In this document: positions 42,796-52,727 of the stretch, one piece after another
How positions within the stretch are numbered: the first letter of the stretch is position 1
Layout of the letters: each line of letters opens with the position of its first letter
Assembly (NCBI RefSeq): GCF_963677565.1
Contig: NZ_OY781981.1
Location: 434,001-498,000, forward strand
DNA length: 64,000 bases
Reading direction: 5' to 3'
Source of the DNA: an uncultured Draconibacterium sp.
GTDB taxonomy: Bacteria > Bacteroidota > Bacteroidia > Bacteroidales > Prolixibacteraceae
Made by a program: the position numbers and the translations under genes
The notes under the pieces: generated by a model
What the model was told of the DNA's origin: nothing
Databases searched by the model: none
The model's input: the letters and a program-made list of their open reading frames with translations, nothing else

Positions 42796-43710
42796 TTATT
42801 CGTAAAAATCAACGTAATCCTGAGCTTTTAAATACTCCAGACTTTTTTTACAACTTTCCAGCGGTTCAAAATTGTACTCTTCCACCTCTACAATTCCGTA
42901 CTCTGCACCAGATTTTTCGCGTTCGGCAAACAACGCTGCAAAATCCATTTTACCACTTTCGCCTACTTCTTTTTCATCCTTTATATGCCACAGCTCAAAA
43001 CGACCGGGATATTTTTCAAAATAGTCAACCGCATTTTTGCCACCCTCGGCAATCCAATACAAATCAAGTTGGAACATCACTTTTTCAGGATCGGTTAACT
43101 CCAGCATCCAGTCGTAAAGTGTTTTGCCTTCGTATTCTGTAGTAAATTCCTGATCGTGATTATGGTAGCCAAAACGAATACCGGCAGCGTTACATTTTTC
43201 GCCAACAGCTTCAAAATATTTGCAATAGTCCTTCAAGCCATCAAGACTTTCGTAGGCCGTTTCTCCCATCCATGGTTGAACGATCCATTTTACGCCGGCA
43301 GCTTTATGCGCTGCAATGCAGGTATCCCACCATGCCATTGTTTCATCCCATGTTTCTTCGGTTGGAACAGCTTGCCCGGTGTGGGCTCCCAAAAATTGCA
43401 GGCCATTGCTTTCACATAGGTTTTTAAACTCTACCGGATCGATGCCATACATCAGTCCATCGCCGTAACCTGCAGTTTCAACAAACTTGTAGCCACTTTC
43501 GCCTACTGCTTTTAGCGTCGCAGCAACATCTTCTCCCATGTCGTCTTTTACCGACCACAGTTGAAGCCCGATAAATTTCTCTTTCTTCACCTCAGCACTC
43601 TTTTCTTCAGCTTTTTTTGGAGCCTGGTTACATGCCGTAAATCCCTGCATAAACAATGCAGCAACGGCAACAAATGTCATTAATTTTAAACTAATTCTTT
43701 TTGAAATCAT
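42796..43710 (-). CDS. Sugar phosphate isomerase/epimerase-like lipoprotein
   Basis: This 304-residue lipoprotein has a signal peptide ending GFTAC and a TIM-barrel domain like xylose isomerase / IolE proteins: GLQLWSVKDDMGEDVAATLKAVGESGYKFVETAGYGDG, YHNHDQEF, MFQLDLYWIAEGGK and YGIVEVEEY. The His and acidic residues of the metal site are present in order (YHNHDQEF, QLDLYW, LWHIKD). Its place in the periplasm is unusual for cytosolic isomerases but common for this Bacteroidota family. Substrate unknown. Confidence 0.8.
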   Translation of the reverse strand: MISKRISLKLMTFVAVAALFMQGFTACNQAPKKAEEKSAEVKKEKFIGLQLWSVKDDMGEDVAATLKAVGESGYKFVETAGYGDGLMYGIDPVEFKNLCESNGLQFLGAHTGQAVPTEETWDETMAWWDTCIAAHKAAGVKWIVQPWMGETAYESLDGLKDYCKYFEAVGEKCNAAGIRFGYHNHDQEFTTEYEGKTLYDWMLELTDPEKVMFQLDLYWIAEGGKNAVDYFEKYPGRFELWHIKDEKEVGESGKMDFAALFAEREKSGAEYGIVEVEEYNFEPLESCKKSLEYLKAQDYVDFYE

Positions 43711-43921
43711 TTTAATTGGTTTTAGGTACTTAAATAATTATTCGATAAATGAACAGAATACAAATATGTGGTTTTTCGTGCATTATTCCCATATTTGACT
43801 GTTTTAATTCGCAGCACTTTCGGCTGTAATTAAAAACACGATTATAAATTTACACCAACATTAAAAAGATAGAACTAAAAACAGTTATATCTGTTGCCTG
43901 ATATTAAACAATGTTTACCTA

Positions 43922-44845
43922 ATGAAGAATAAAGATCTGCTTGCCATCCTCTCGGCGCTTGCCGCCGTTTTTTTCTGGAGCTTTTCGTTTGTATGGTTCA
44001 AAATCGCTTTTCTGGCTTATAAACCTATTACGGTTGTTCTTTTCCGACTTGCCATTTCGGCAATCCTTATCATCGTTATGGCGCTTTCGGTAAAGCAACT
44101 TCAGAAAATAAAAAAGGAGGATTACAAATGGTTCTTTTTTATGGCTTTTTTCGAGCCGTTTTTGTATTTCCTGGGCGAGAGTTACGGTCTTCAATATGTA
44201 TCGTCAACCGTTGCCGCAGTAATCGTAGCTACCATACCGCTTTTTACCCCCATTGCCACGTGGATATTCTACAAAGAAAAGGTTAAACTAATGACGGTGA
44301 TCGGAATCATGTTCTCCTTTTTTGGCGTTGGACTGGTAGTAATGAACGGACAATTTGGATTTGAGGCATCGCCACTGGGTGTTGCGCTCGAATCGATGGC
44401 AGTTATTGCAGCCATTGGTTTTGCACTCATACTCAAAAAACTAACATCGGATTACAATACCTTAACGATTATTGCCTATCAAAATATTATTGGGGTGTTG
44501 TTGTTTCTTCCCATTTGGCTAAGTATCGATTTTCAGGATTTCATACAGACACCATTTCATCCGCAAGCTTTCAGGGCAATAATACTGCTGGCGGTATTTT
44601 CATCTACGCTGGCCTTCGTATTTTTTACCAAAAGTTTACGCGTGTTGGGAGTTACGCGTGCCAATACATTTATAAATCTCATACCGGTATTTGTGGCAGT
44701 AATGGCCTATTTTATTTTAAAAGATGAATTGAGCCTTCAGCAAATAATAGGAATTATTGTGGTTGTTACCGGACTTTTCCTTTCGCAGATAAAGAAAAGA
44801 GGAATCAACGGACGCAAAAAAGGTGTGGAAATTCATCGGAAATAA
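43922..44845 (+). CDS. DMT-superfamily (EamA) transporter
   Basis: This 307-residue protein has ten membrane helices in two EamA-type halves (AAVFFWSFSFVWFKIAFLAYKPITVVLFRLAISAILIIVMA; LGVTRANTFINLIPVFVAVMAYFIL). It exports or imports a small metabolite that the sequence does not reveal. The next gene overlaps its stop by one base (TAATG). Confidence 0.88.
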   Translation: MKNKDLLAILSALAAVFFWSFSFVWFKIAFLAYKPITVVLFRLAISAILIIVMALSVKQLQKIKKEDYKWFFFMAFFEPFLYFLGESYGLQYVSSTVAAVIVATIPLFTPIATWIFYKEKVKLMTVIGIMFSFFGVGLVVMNGQFGFEASPLGVALESMAVIAAIGFALILKKLTSDYNTLTIIAYQNIIGVLLFLPIWLSIDFQDFIQTPFHPQAFRAIILLAVFSSTLAFVFFTKSLRVLGVTRANTFINLIPVFVAVMAYFILKDELSLQQIIGIIVVVTGLFLSQIKKRGINGRKKGVEIHRK

Positions 44846-45357
44846 TGGCTGCCAAAATGAACATCAACTATAAAACACCTGAGGAACTAAAGCTGCTTAC
44901 CGACAAGAGCAGACCGGAAACCAGCGTTTTGTTGAAAAAGCTGAAAAAGAAAAAGCCCAAACGGCTCGACGATGTGGTGCACGCACTTCACTATGAAGCT
45001 TTTGATAATTTCGACTGCCTCGATTGTGCCAACTGCTGCAAAACAATCGGGCCACGACTTTTTGACAAAGACATTGAACGAATGGCCAAACACCTGAAAA
45101 TGAAAGTGGCCGATTTTATGGATCAATACATAAAAACCGACGAAGACGGCGACTTTGTTTTTAACGCACACCCCTGCCCTTTTCTGTTGCCCGACAATTA
45201 TTGTTTGGTATACGAAAGCCGGCCAAAAGCCTGCCGCGAATACCCGCACACCGACCGGAAACGTTTTTACCAGATATTAGATTTATCGCACAAAAACTGC
45301 GAAACCTGCCCCATTGTACTGGAGGTTTTTGAGGAATTGAAAAAGGAAAATTTTTAA
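44845..45357 (+). CDS. YkgJ-family cysteine-cluster protein
   Basis: This 170-residue protein has the CxxC-rich YkgJ pattern: FDCLDCANCCKTIGPRLFDKDIERMAKHL, CPFLLPDNYCLVYESRPKACREYP and NCETCPIV near the C-terminus, suggesting a bound metal or Fe-S cluster. Function unknown. It is translationally coupled to the transporter. Confidence 0.85.
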   Translation: MAAKMNINYKTPEELKLLTDKSRPETSVLLKKLKKKKPKRLDDVVHALHYEAFDNFDCLDCANCCKTIGPRLFDKDIERMAKHLKMKVADFMDQYIKTDEDGDFVFNAHPCPFLLPDNYCLVYESRPKACREYPHTDRKRFYQILDLSHKNCETCPIVLEVFEELKKENF

Positions 45358-45395
45358 CTTTAACCCAAACACTAACACTGTACGATATACAGATT

Positions 45396-46247
45396 ATGAA
45401 GAATTTACTTTTAAACGACGGAAACAAACTACCAATTATTGGTTTTGGCACTTATAAATCAAACGAACAAGAAGGAATTGAGGCAGTAAGTTTTGCCTTG
45501 CAAAATGGTTATCGCTTAATTGACACGGCAGCCTTTTACTTTAACGAAGAAGCCGTTGGCAAAGGAATAAAAGCCACTGGTATTCCGCGCGAAGAAGTTA
45601 TTGTAACCACTAAATTGTGGCGCGATTACCTGGGTTATAAATCAACCAAAAAAGAGCTGGAAAAATCATTAAAAAAGTTGGATCTCGATTATATCGACCT
45701 GTACCTGATACACTGGCCGGCAAACTCGCGAAACTATAACGACTGGCAGAATGCCAATGCCGACACCTGGCGCGCCATGGAAGAGCTGCAAGCCGAAGGA
45801 AAGATTAAATCGATTGGGGTAAGTAATTTCTGGCAAGAACATTTTGATGCATTGTTTAAAACCGCCAATGTAAAACCCGCTGTTAACCAAATTGAGTTTC
45901 ACCCGGGCTACTGGCAACCGGAATTAACGGCTTTTTGTAAAAAACATGACATTACAATTGAAGCGTGGTCGCCGCTGGCACGCGGACGCGTTTTCGACAA
46001 CGAAACTTTGCAGAAAATTGCAAAAAACCATCAGCAATCAATCGCAAAAGTTTGTTTGCGCTGGATTACACAACACGATGTTATTGTCATTCCAAAATCA
46101 ACCACGAACGAGCGGATTTTGGACAATCTGAAATTATTCGATTTTGAACTTACTCAGGAAGAAATGAGTTTGATAGATAATCTGCCGGAAATGGGATTTA
46201 GCGGTGAACTGCCTAATATTTGGCCTGAGCGGCTTCCATTAACTTAG
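45396..46247 (+). CDS. Aldo/keto reductase
   Basis: This 283-residue NADPH-dependent reductase of the AKR superfamily has the catalytic tetrad in place: Asp in LIDTAAFY, Tyr in AAFYFNEEAVG, Lys in VTTKLW, His in LIHWP. It also has WSPLARG and the cofactor loop IPKSTTNERILDNL. Substrate unknown. Confidence 0.92.
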   Translation: MKNLLLNDGNKLPIIGFGTYKSNEQEGIEAVSFALQNGYRLIDTAAFYFNEEAVGKGIKATGIPREEVIVTTKLWRDYLGYKSTKKELEKSLKKLDLDYIDLYLIHWPANSRNYNDWQNANADTWRAMEELQAEGKIKSIGVSNFWQEHFDALFKTANVKPAVNQIEFHPGYWQPELTAFCKKHDITIEAWSPLARGRVFDNETLQKIAKNHQQSIAKVCLRWITQHDVIVIPKSTTNERILDNLKLFDFELTQEEMSLIDNLPEMGFSGELPNIWPERLPLT

Positions 46248-46306
46248 TTCTTTGGCATCCTAAGGTATAATTTCACCAATCTGTTTTCGCTATTATAATA
46301 ATTAAA

Positions 46307-46314
46307 TACCTTTG
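46307..46314 (+). promoter_or_regulatory. -7 promoter element for porQ
   Basis: TACCTTTG fits TAnnTTTG and lies 27 bases before the porQ start. The T-rich stretch TTTTC at 46284-46288 lies 18 bases upstream. Confidence 0.45.
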
Positions 46315-46341
46315 GCGTTTTAGAAAAAATGACAATCGCGC

Positions 46342-47370
46342 ATGAAGCGAAAGATATACGTATTAGTTTTATTCAGCTTATTATTCTTAACCGGTAAAGC
46401 ACAGATAGGTGGTGAATACACGTACCAGTTTCTGGAGCTCACCAACTCGGCACGCATTGCAGCTTTGGGAGGCACTCAAATTGCCATTTACGATTCAAGC
46501 GATCTGAACCTGCCTTACGCCAACCCGGCACTACTGCACGAAGATATGGACAACCGTTTTTTGGTGAATTACGTAAATTATCTTGCCGATGTAAATTATG
46601 GTTATGCCTCGTATGCCAAAACCTACAACGGAATTGGGAATTTTGCCGTGGGAATGCACTATATAAATTACGGACAGTTTGACGAAGCTACGGAAGCCGG
46701 AGAACTAACCGGCGCCACTTTTAAAGCGGCAGAATACGCCCTTAACCTCATTTATTCGAACAGCTACAAACGACTGAATTACGGTATAAATGTAAAACCC
46801 ATTTTATCCTCTTTCGAAACTTATCAATCGTTTGGAATTGCTGCCGATTTGGGCGCCAGCTTTGCCAGTAAAGACGGCTATACCAACGTAGCACTGGTAG
46901 TGCGAAACTTCGGGACACAAATTTCAACTTACTACGACGGTGCAGATAAAGAACGCATCCCGCTAAATATTCAGGCCGGAATCAGCAAACGATTGAAACA
47001 TGCTCCTTTAATTTTTTCGGCCACCTTGCAACACCTTAACCACTGGGATTTGGCCTCAAGCGATGAAGAAAAGGAATTTAACGGCGAAACAATCCACCAG
47101 CGCGAAGAGAGTTTTGCGAAACAAACGATGCGCCATTTGGTGTTGGGAGCAGAAATACTTCCCTCCGAGAATTTTACCTTACGTGTGGGCTATAACTACC
47201 AGCGCCGTCAGGAATTAAAATTCGATGACAAGGCTTCAACAGTTGGATTTTCTGCCGGATTTGGATTGAAAATCAAACGGTTTCATTTTGATTATGCCAT
47301 TTCGCGGTTTCATTTGGCCGGCTCATCAAACCTGTTTTCAGTGTCGGTTAACCTGAACAACAATTTCTAA
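46342..47370 (+). CDS. porQ: Type IX secretion system protein PorQ
   Basis: This 342-residue protein has a signal peptide (LFSLLFLTGKAQ) and the PorQ start IGGEYTYQFLELTNSARIAALGGTQIAIYDSSDLNLPYANPALL. The rest is a beta-barrel of the PorV/FadL type. PorQ belongs to the type IX secretion attachment module, which exports proteins with C-terminal sorting domains across the outer membrane of Bacteroidota. It is followed by cmk, a gene order seen in other Bacteroidota. Confidence 0.9.
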   Translation: MKRKIYVLVLFSLLFLTGKAQIGGEYTYQFLELTNSARIAALGGTQIAIYDSSDLNLPYANPALLHEDMDNRFLVNYVNYLADVNYGYASYAKTYNGIGNFAVGMHYINYGQFDEATEAGELTGATFKAAEYALNLIYSNSYKRLNYGINVKPILSSFETYQSFGIAADLGASFASKDGYTNVALVVRNFGTQISTYYDGADKERIPLNIQAGISKRLKHAPLIFSATLQHLNHWDLASSDEEKEFNGETIHQREESFAKQTMRHLVLGAEILPSENFTLRVGYNYQRRQELKFDDKASTVGFSAGFGLKIKRFHFDYAISRFHLAGSSNLFSVSVNLNNNF

Positions 47371-47431
47371 AAACAGACAATTGAATCTTAATTAAAATTT
47401 CCCCATCTTTGCTTCAAATTCCTAAAGAAAC

Positions 47432-48130
47432 ATGAACGACAAAAAGATTATCATCGCCATCGATGGCCATTCGTCTTGCGGTAAAAGCACCATGGCAAAG
47501 TCTCTTGCACAGCGGTTGGGCTACGTTTATATCGACACTGGAGCCATGTATCGCGTGGTAACGCTGGTTGCCCTTCGCAACGGATGGATTGAAAATAAAA
47601 TTCCCGACACACAAAAAGTGATTGATGGTTTGAAAGACATTAAAATCACTTTTAAATGGGATGAAGAAGCCGGTAAAAACACCACTTTTTTAAACGGAGA
47701 AAACGTGGAGGAAGAGATTCGGCAGTTGGAAGTTTCGGAGAATGTAAGCCCAATAAGTACAATCGCCGAAGTGCGCCACGAGATGGTGCGCCAGCAACGT
47801 GAAAACGGTAAAAACAAAGGAATTGTAATGGATGGCCGCGATATTGGCACAGTGGTTTTCCCCGATGCCGAACTAAAGATATTTATGACCGCCTCGCCCG
47901 AAATACGTGCGCAACGTCGCTACCTTGAACTGACTGAAAAAGGTGACAACGTTAGTTTCGATGAGATTCTGGCAAATGTTAAAGGACGCGATAAAATCGA
48001 TTCTACGCGTGCCGTAAGTCCCTTAAAACAAGCCACAGATGCACTTATTCTTGATAATAGTGAGCTAACTCGCGAACAACAATTGGACTGGGCCGTTAAG
48101 AAAGTAAAAGAAATTACTGAAGAAAAATGA
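47432..48130 (+). CDS. cmk: Cytidylate kinase
   Basis: Cmk phosphorylates CMP and dCMP. The 232-residue protein has the P-loop IAIDGHSSCGKST and DTGAMYRVVTLVALRNG, then VMDGRDIGTVVFPDAELKIFMTAS and RDKIDSTRAVSPLKQATDALILDNS. Its stop overlaps the next start by four bases (ATGA). Confidence 0.95.
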   Translation: MNDKKIIIAIDGHSSCGKSTMAKSLAQRLGYVYIDTGAMYRVVTLVALRNGWIENKIPDTQKVIDGLKDIKITFKWDEEAGKNTTFLNGENVEEEIRQLEVSENVSPISTIAEVRHEMVRQQRENGKNKGIVMDGRDIGTVVFPDAELKIFMTASPEIRAQRRYLELTEKGDNVSFDEILANVKGRDKIDSTRAVSPLKQATDALILDNSELTREQQLDWAVKKVKEITEEK

Positions 48131-48990
48131 TTGTTGAGATAGATAGAAGATCGGGATTTTGTTTTGGCGTGATCAACGCAATCAAAGCAGCAGAGGATGA
48201 GTTGAAGGAATCGAAACAATTGTATTGTTTGGGCGATATCGTTCACAACGGAATGGAAGTGGAGCGTCTTGAGAAAATGGGATTAAAATCGATCTCGAAG
48301 GAGGAGTTTTTCACCCTCAGCAATTGTAAAGTTTTAATCCGCGCGCATGGCGAGCCGCCGGAAACCTACGAATATGCCAAAGCCAATAATGTAGAACTGA
48401 TTGACGCAACTTGTCCGGTAGTTTTAACGCTTCAGGAGAAAGTGAAAAGTTCGTACTCCAAACATTCACAAATTGAAGGACAGGTAGTTATTTATGGTAA
48501 AAAAGGCCACGCCGAAATTGAAGGGCTTAACGGGCAAACCAAGCACAATGCGATAATTATCGAAAGCATCGCCGATGTTGAAAAGATTGACAAAAAGCGT
48601 CCGGTTTCGCTGTATTCACAAACTACAAAACGTATTGAAGATTTTCATGCCATTGCCCAAAAAGTAAAAGAAACTACCGAGCCGGGTGTTCCGGTTGAAA
48701 TAAAAGACACCATTTGCCGACAGGTGTCGAACCGGGTACCAAACCTGAAAAAGTTTGCGGAACGTTTTGACATGATCCTTTTTGTTGCCGGACGAAAAAG
48801 CTCCAACGGTCAATACCTGTTCACCATTTGCAAAGAGGTAAATGACGATTCATTTTTCATCTCAAATCTTGAGGAAATTAAGAAAGAATGGTTTGATGGA
48901 GTTAAGTCGGTGGGTATTTGCGGAGCTACCTCAACACCAAACTGGCTGATGGAAGATGTGGAAAAATGGATCCACACCAACTTCGATTAA
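48127..48990 (+). CDS. ispH: 4-hydroxy-3-methylbut-2-enyl diphosphate reductase
   Basis: IspH (LytB) makes IPP and DMAPP in the MEP isoprenoid pathway. The 287-residue protein has the three cluster Cys in conserved settings: RSGFCFGVINAI, DATCPVVL and GICGATSTPNWL. It also has VLIRAHGEPPETYE and VVIYGKKGHAEIEGL. It overlaps cmk by four bases. Confidence 0.96.
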   Translation: MIVEIDRRSGFCFGVINAIKAAEDELKESKQLYCLGDIVHNGMEVERLEKMGLKSISKEEFFTLSNCKVLIRAHGEPPETYEYAKANNVELIDATCPVVLTLQEKVKSSYSKHSQIEGQVVIYGKKGHAEIEGLNGQTKHNAIIIESIADVEKIDKKRPVSLYSQTTKRIEDFHAIAQKVKETTEPGVPVEIKDTICRQVSNRVPNLKKFAERFDMILFVAGRKSSNGQYLFTICKEVNDDSFFISNLEEIKKEWFDGVKSVGICGATSTPNWLMEDVEKWIHTNFD

Positions 48991-49041
48991 GAAATTTAAC
49001 TGCATTCCATAATTTCGAGTACTTTTAGGCAAACATTTTTT

Positions 49042-51513
49042 ATGCCTGAACTTTTTGCACAAGTAATATTACCACTGTCGTTGCACGATAGCTTTACCTA
49101 CAAAGTTTCTGCATCGCTTGCAAACGAGATTGCTCCGGGGAAACGGGTAATTGTGCAGTTTGGCAAAAAGAAATTGTATGCGGCCTTAATCATCTCGCTT
49201 TCGGATAAAAAACCGGAAGATATTGAGGTGAAAGAAGTGCTTGAAATCCTTGATGAACACCCCATAATTTTTCCGGTAAATTTTAAACTTTGGCAATGGC
49301 TGGCGCAATATTATTGCTGCACGCTTGGCGATGTATTCCGGGCAGCGCTTCCAACAGGATTAAAGCTTGAAAGCAAATCGAAACTGTTTTTAACAGGAGT
49401 TGATGACCCGATAAACCTGAGCCCCAAAGAAGAATTAATTATCCGGCAGCTGCAGGAAGATGTCTCGCAACTTTCGGACATTGAGCATAAACTGGGAACT
49501 GAATTTTCGTACCAGGCATTGCGCTCGCTAATGGATAAAAAGGTGGTTTATGCCGAGGAAAAAATCAGCAGTAAATACAAGCCCAAAACCGAGTCATTTA
49601 TAAAATTACACGGAAGCATTACTTCTGAAAAAATGCTTCAGGAAAAGTCAGAATCACTAAAACGTGCAAAAAAACAGCAGGAATTGCTTTTTCATTTTTG
49701 CGCCATTACCAATGTTTTTTCCGATGAACAGATAGATGAAATACCCAAAAAAGAATTACTGTCTGGCACTGCTTTTTCGGGCAATTTGGTGAAAGAACTG
49801 GTTAAAAAGAAAATTCTTACAGAACACCAAAAACAAGTCTCTCGGCTGGAAGAAGAAAAAATAGAACAGGTGAGCATTAACCTGCTAAACAAACACCAGT
49901 CAAAGGCGTACGAGGAAATAAAAACCAGTTTCGAAACGCAGCAGGTTACATTGATTCACGGAATTACAGCCAGCGGAAAAACCGAGATTTACATTCATCT
50001 TATTGATGAGATAATAAAAACCGGAAGACAGGCATTGTATCTCGTTCCGGAAATTGCGCTCACCACACAAATTGTAAAACGACTGAAAAACGTATTTGGG
50101 AACAAAGTAGGTATCTACCACTCGAAACTAAACAGCCAGGAGCGCGTTGAGATTTGGGAGAAAGTGTTGCAATTCAACGACAATCCCAAAGAAGGCTATC
50201 AGGTAGTTTTAGGAGCGCGTTCGGCAGTGTTTTTACCTTTCTCGAAACTGGGAATTGTTATCGTTGATGAAGAGCACGAAAACTCCTTTAAACAGTTTGA
50301 TCCGGCACCGCGCTACAACGCCCGCGACATGGCCGTGGTATTGGGTTACCAGAACGATGCAAAAGTTTTATTGGGCTCGGCAACACCTTCGTTCGAATCG
50401 TATTACAACGCATTAAAAAACAAATACGGACTGGTAAACCTGACGAAGCGCCACTCCGAAATGGAGCTTCCCGAGATTCTGGTTGCCGACATAAAACGCG
50501 CCTACAAACGCAAACAAATGCGCTCGTTTTTAACGCCCGAGCTTTTCGAAATGATGGAGACGGCGCTGGAAAAAAACGAACAGGTTATTCTTTTTCAAAA
50601 CCGGCGTGGATATTCGCCTTATGTTGAGTGTTTCTCCTGCGGCGATATTCCCAAATGCCGTAATTGCGATGTAAGTCTCACCTACCATAAATACAAACGC
50701 CGATTGAGTTGCCACTACTGTGGTTTCAGCTATCAACTTCCCGACAAATGTGATAATTGCGGTTCGCCCGAGTTAAAAACACGTGGTTACGGAACCGAGA
50801 AAATTGAGGATGAATTGAAATCGCTGTTCCGAAATGCACGAATTGCGCGCATGGATTTAGATACTACACAATCGAAAAATGCATTCGCCAAAATCGTTAA
50901 AAACCTGGAAGAGCGCAAAACAAATATCCTTGTTGGAACACAAATGGTAACCAAAGGACTGGACTTTGAACACGTGAGTGTTGTAGGAATTTTAAATGCC
51001 GACAACCTGATCAACTTCCCCGATTTTAGGGCACACGAACGTGCTTACCAGCTTATTTCGCAGGTGGCGGGCCGTGCCGGTCGAAAACACAAACAGGGGA
51101 AAGTAGTGATTCAAACCTCGCAGCCCGATCATCCGCTTATCGAATTGATTCGTGAGCAAAACTATCAGGCCACATTAAAAGAACAGTTTGAAGAACGCCA
51201 GCTTTTTAAATACCCGCCTTTTTACCGGCTGGTGAAAATTGTGGTAAAACACAAAAATGTTCAAACCGTTGACCGCGCTGCCAATCAACTGGCACAACAA
51301 CTCAAAAAACACAAACAACTGGTGGTTATGGGGCCTGAATATCCACTCATCAGTCGCATTCAATTGTGGCACCACAAAGAAATCTGGATAAAGATTGATC
51401 GCAAACTCAACCTTGATTTGGTTAAAAAAGAAATTACCGCCGCAGTTAAAGCTGTTAAACATCTTCCGGCCAACAGTAGTTGCGTTTTCAACATCGATGT
51501 TGACCCTGCATAA
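49042..51513 (+). CDS. priA: Primosomal protein N' (PriA helicase)
   Basis: PriA restarts stalled replication forks. The 823-residue protein has the helicase Walker A GITASGKTEIY near 308, the Walker B block IVIVDEEHENSFKQFDPAPRYNARDMAV, and a zinc-binding segment with eight Cys (CFSCGDIPKCRNC...CHYCGFSYQLPDKCDNC), then YGTEKIEDEL and GTQMVTKGLDFEHV. All expected domains are present. Confidence 0.96.
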   Translation: MPELFAQVILPLSLHDSFTYKVSASLANEIAPGKRVIVQFGKKKLYAALIISLSDKKPEDIEVKEVLEILDEHPIIFPVNFKLWQWLAQYYCCTLGDVFRAALPTGLKLESKSKLFLTGVDDPINLSPKEELIIRQLQEDVSQLSDIEHKLGTEFSYQALRSLMDKKVVYAEEKISSKYKPKTESFIKLHGSITSEKMLQEKSESLKRAKKQQELLFHFCAITNVFSDEQIDEIPKKELLSGTAFSGNLVKELVKKKILTEHQKQVSRLEEEKIEQVSINLLNKHQSKAYEEIKTSFETQQVTLIHGITASGKTEIYIHLIDEIIKTGRQALYLVPEIALTTQIVKRLKNVFGNKVGIYHSKLNSQERVEIWEKVLQFNDNPKEGYQVVLGARSAVFLPFSKLGIVIVDEEHENSFKQFDPAPRYNARDMAVVLGYQNDAKVLLGSATPSFESYYNALKNKYGLVNLTKRHSEMELPEILVADIKRAYKRKQMRSFLTPELFEMMETALEKNEQVILFQNRRGYSPYVECFSCGDIPKCRNCDVSLTYHKYKRRLSCHYCGFSYQLPDKCDNCGSPELKTRGYGTEKIEDELKSLFRNARIARMDLDTTQSKNAFAKIVKNLEERKTNILVGTQMVTKGLDFEHVSVVGILNADNLINFPDFRAHERAYQLISQVAGRAGRKHKQGKVVIQTSQPDHPLIELIREQNYQATLKEQFEERQLFKYPPFYRLVKIVVKHKNVQTVDRAANQLAQQLKKHKQLVVMGPEYPLISRIQLWHHKEIWIKIDRKLNLDLVKKEITAAVKAVKHLPANSSCVFNIDVDPA

Positions 51514-51580
51514 GTTGAAAATGTCTTAAAAAACATAATAAGTTTTGCGTTTTGACATTTTTCTACCCTAGTTTTTTTCT

Positions 51581-51588
51581 TAGTTTTG
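51581..51588 (+). promoter_or_regulatory. -7 promoter element for rfaE1
   Basis: TAGTTTTG fits TAnnTTTG and lies 18 bases before the GTG start of rfaE1. TTT at 51560-51562 is 18 bases upstream. Confidence 0.5.
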
Positions 51589-51606
51589 TGGCCTTAACAT
51601 TGTTGT

Positions 51607-52602
51607 GTGAACAAAGCAGAAGTAAACGAAATATTCGAACGATTTTCAAAAATGCGTGCCATAGTCATTGGCGACGCAATGGTAGACACCTATCTTTGGG
51701 GAAAAGTAGACCGCTTATCACCAGAGGCTCCGGTACCAATCGTATCCGTTACAACACGCGAGAACCGTCTTGGTGGTGCGGCAAATGTGTCGCGTAATAT
51801 TCAGGCCTTGGGTGCTACACCAATTTTATTTGCGGTGGTTGGCGACGACGAAATCGGTAAAGAATTTCAAAATTTATTAAAGAAGCGAAACGTTTCTGAT
51901 AAAGGAATATTCATTGATACAACTCGTAACACTACTGTAAAAAACCGGATTATCAGTTCAGGTAAACAAATTGTTCGGGTGGATGAGGAATCAACCCAAC
52001 ATGTTTCGGAAGAAATTGAAACCAAACTGATAGAAGCGATAAAAGAAGAAATTGAAACCAACCACGTTGATGTGATCATATTTGTGGATTACGACAAAGG
52101 TGTTGTTACAAAAAGACTTTTTGAAACCATAAACGATCTGGCACAGCAAAAAGATATCCCAACAGCTGTCGATCCGAAGAATAGAAACTTCAAAAACTAC
52201 AAGAATGTATCGCTGTTCAAACCCAATTTTAAGGAGTTTGTTGAAGGCACGGGACTGCCAATTGTTAAAGGCGACCTTGAGGGATTAAAACAGGCTGCCG
52301 AAACATTTAAAACAGAGCAGCAATTAAAGCTGATATTTATTACACTTTCTGAATTGGGTGTTTTCATCAGTAACGGAGTAAAAGAGCAGTACTACCCGGT
52401 GGCTATCCGCGATATCGCTGATGTTTCAGGAGCTGGCGACACCGTTATCAGCGTGGCCAGTTTGGCAATGGCTGCAGGACTTCCACCAAAAATGATGGCT
52501 CTGATGTCGAACCTCGCGGGCGGGTTAGTTTGCGAGAAGGTTGGAGTTGTTCCGGTCGATCAGGTTCAACTTAAAAAGGAGATGAAATCTCAAAAAATTT
52601 AA
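51607..52602 (+). CDS. rfaE1: D-glycero-beta-D-manno-heptose-7-phosphate kinase
   Basis: The sugar kinase of ADP-heptose synthesis for lipopolysaccharide, of the PfkB family. The 331-residue protein starts at GTG 51607 and has GDAMVDTYLWGKVDRLSPEAPVPIV, RLGGAANVSRNIQALGA and the C-terminal ATP site DVSGAGDTVIS. The nucleotidyltransferase domain of bifunctional HldE is absent, so this is the kinase-only form. The partner gene is not in the window. Confidence 0.92.
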   Translation: MNKAEVNEIFERFSKMRAIVIGDAMVDTYLWGKVDRLSPEAPVPIVSVTTRENRLGGAANVSRNIQALGATPILFAVVGDDEIGKEFQNLLKKRNVSDKGIFIDTTRNTTVKNRIISSGKQIVRVDEESTQHVSEEIETKLIEAIKEEIETNHVDVIIFVDYDKGVVTKRLFETINDLAQQKDIPTAVDPKNRNFKNYKNVSLFKPNFKEFVEGTGLPIVKGDLEGLKQAAETFKTEQQLKLIFITLSELGVFISNGVKEQYYPVAIRDIADVSGAGDTVISVASLAMAAGLPPKMMALMSNLAGGLVCEKVGVVPVDQVQLKKEMKSQKI

Positions 52603-52686
52603 ACGCTTTTTAATTCAATTCCAAGCGCTTACTAAATTATCCCGTTTCCAAATCTAAAAATATCATTTCGGTTAATGGTAAATTGT

Positions 52687-52694
52687 TAACTTTG
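52687..52694 (+). promoter_or_regulatory. -7 promoter element for parAB
   Basis: TAACTTTG fits TAnnTTTG. TTT at 52666-52668 lies 18 bases upstream. The parA start is 33 bases downstream. Confidence 0.5.
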
Positions 52695-52727
52695 AAACCA
52701 CTCATGAACTAAATAAAGACGCTGTAA

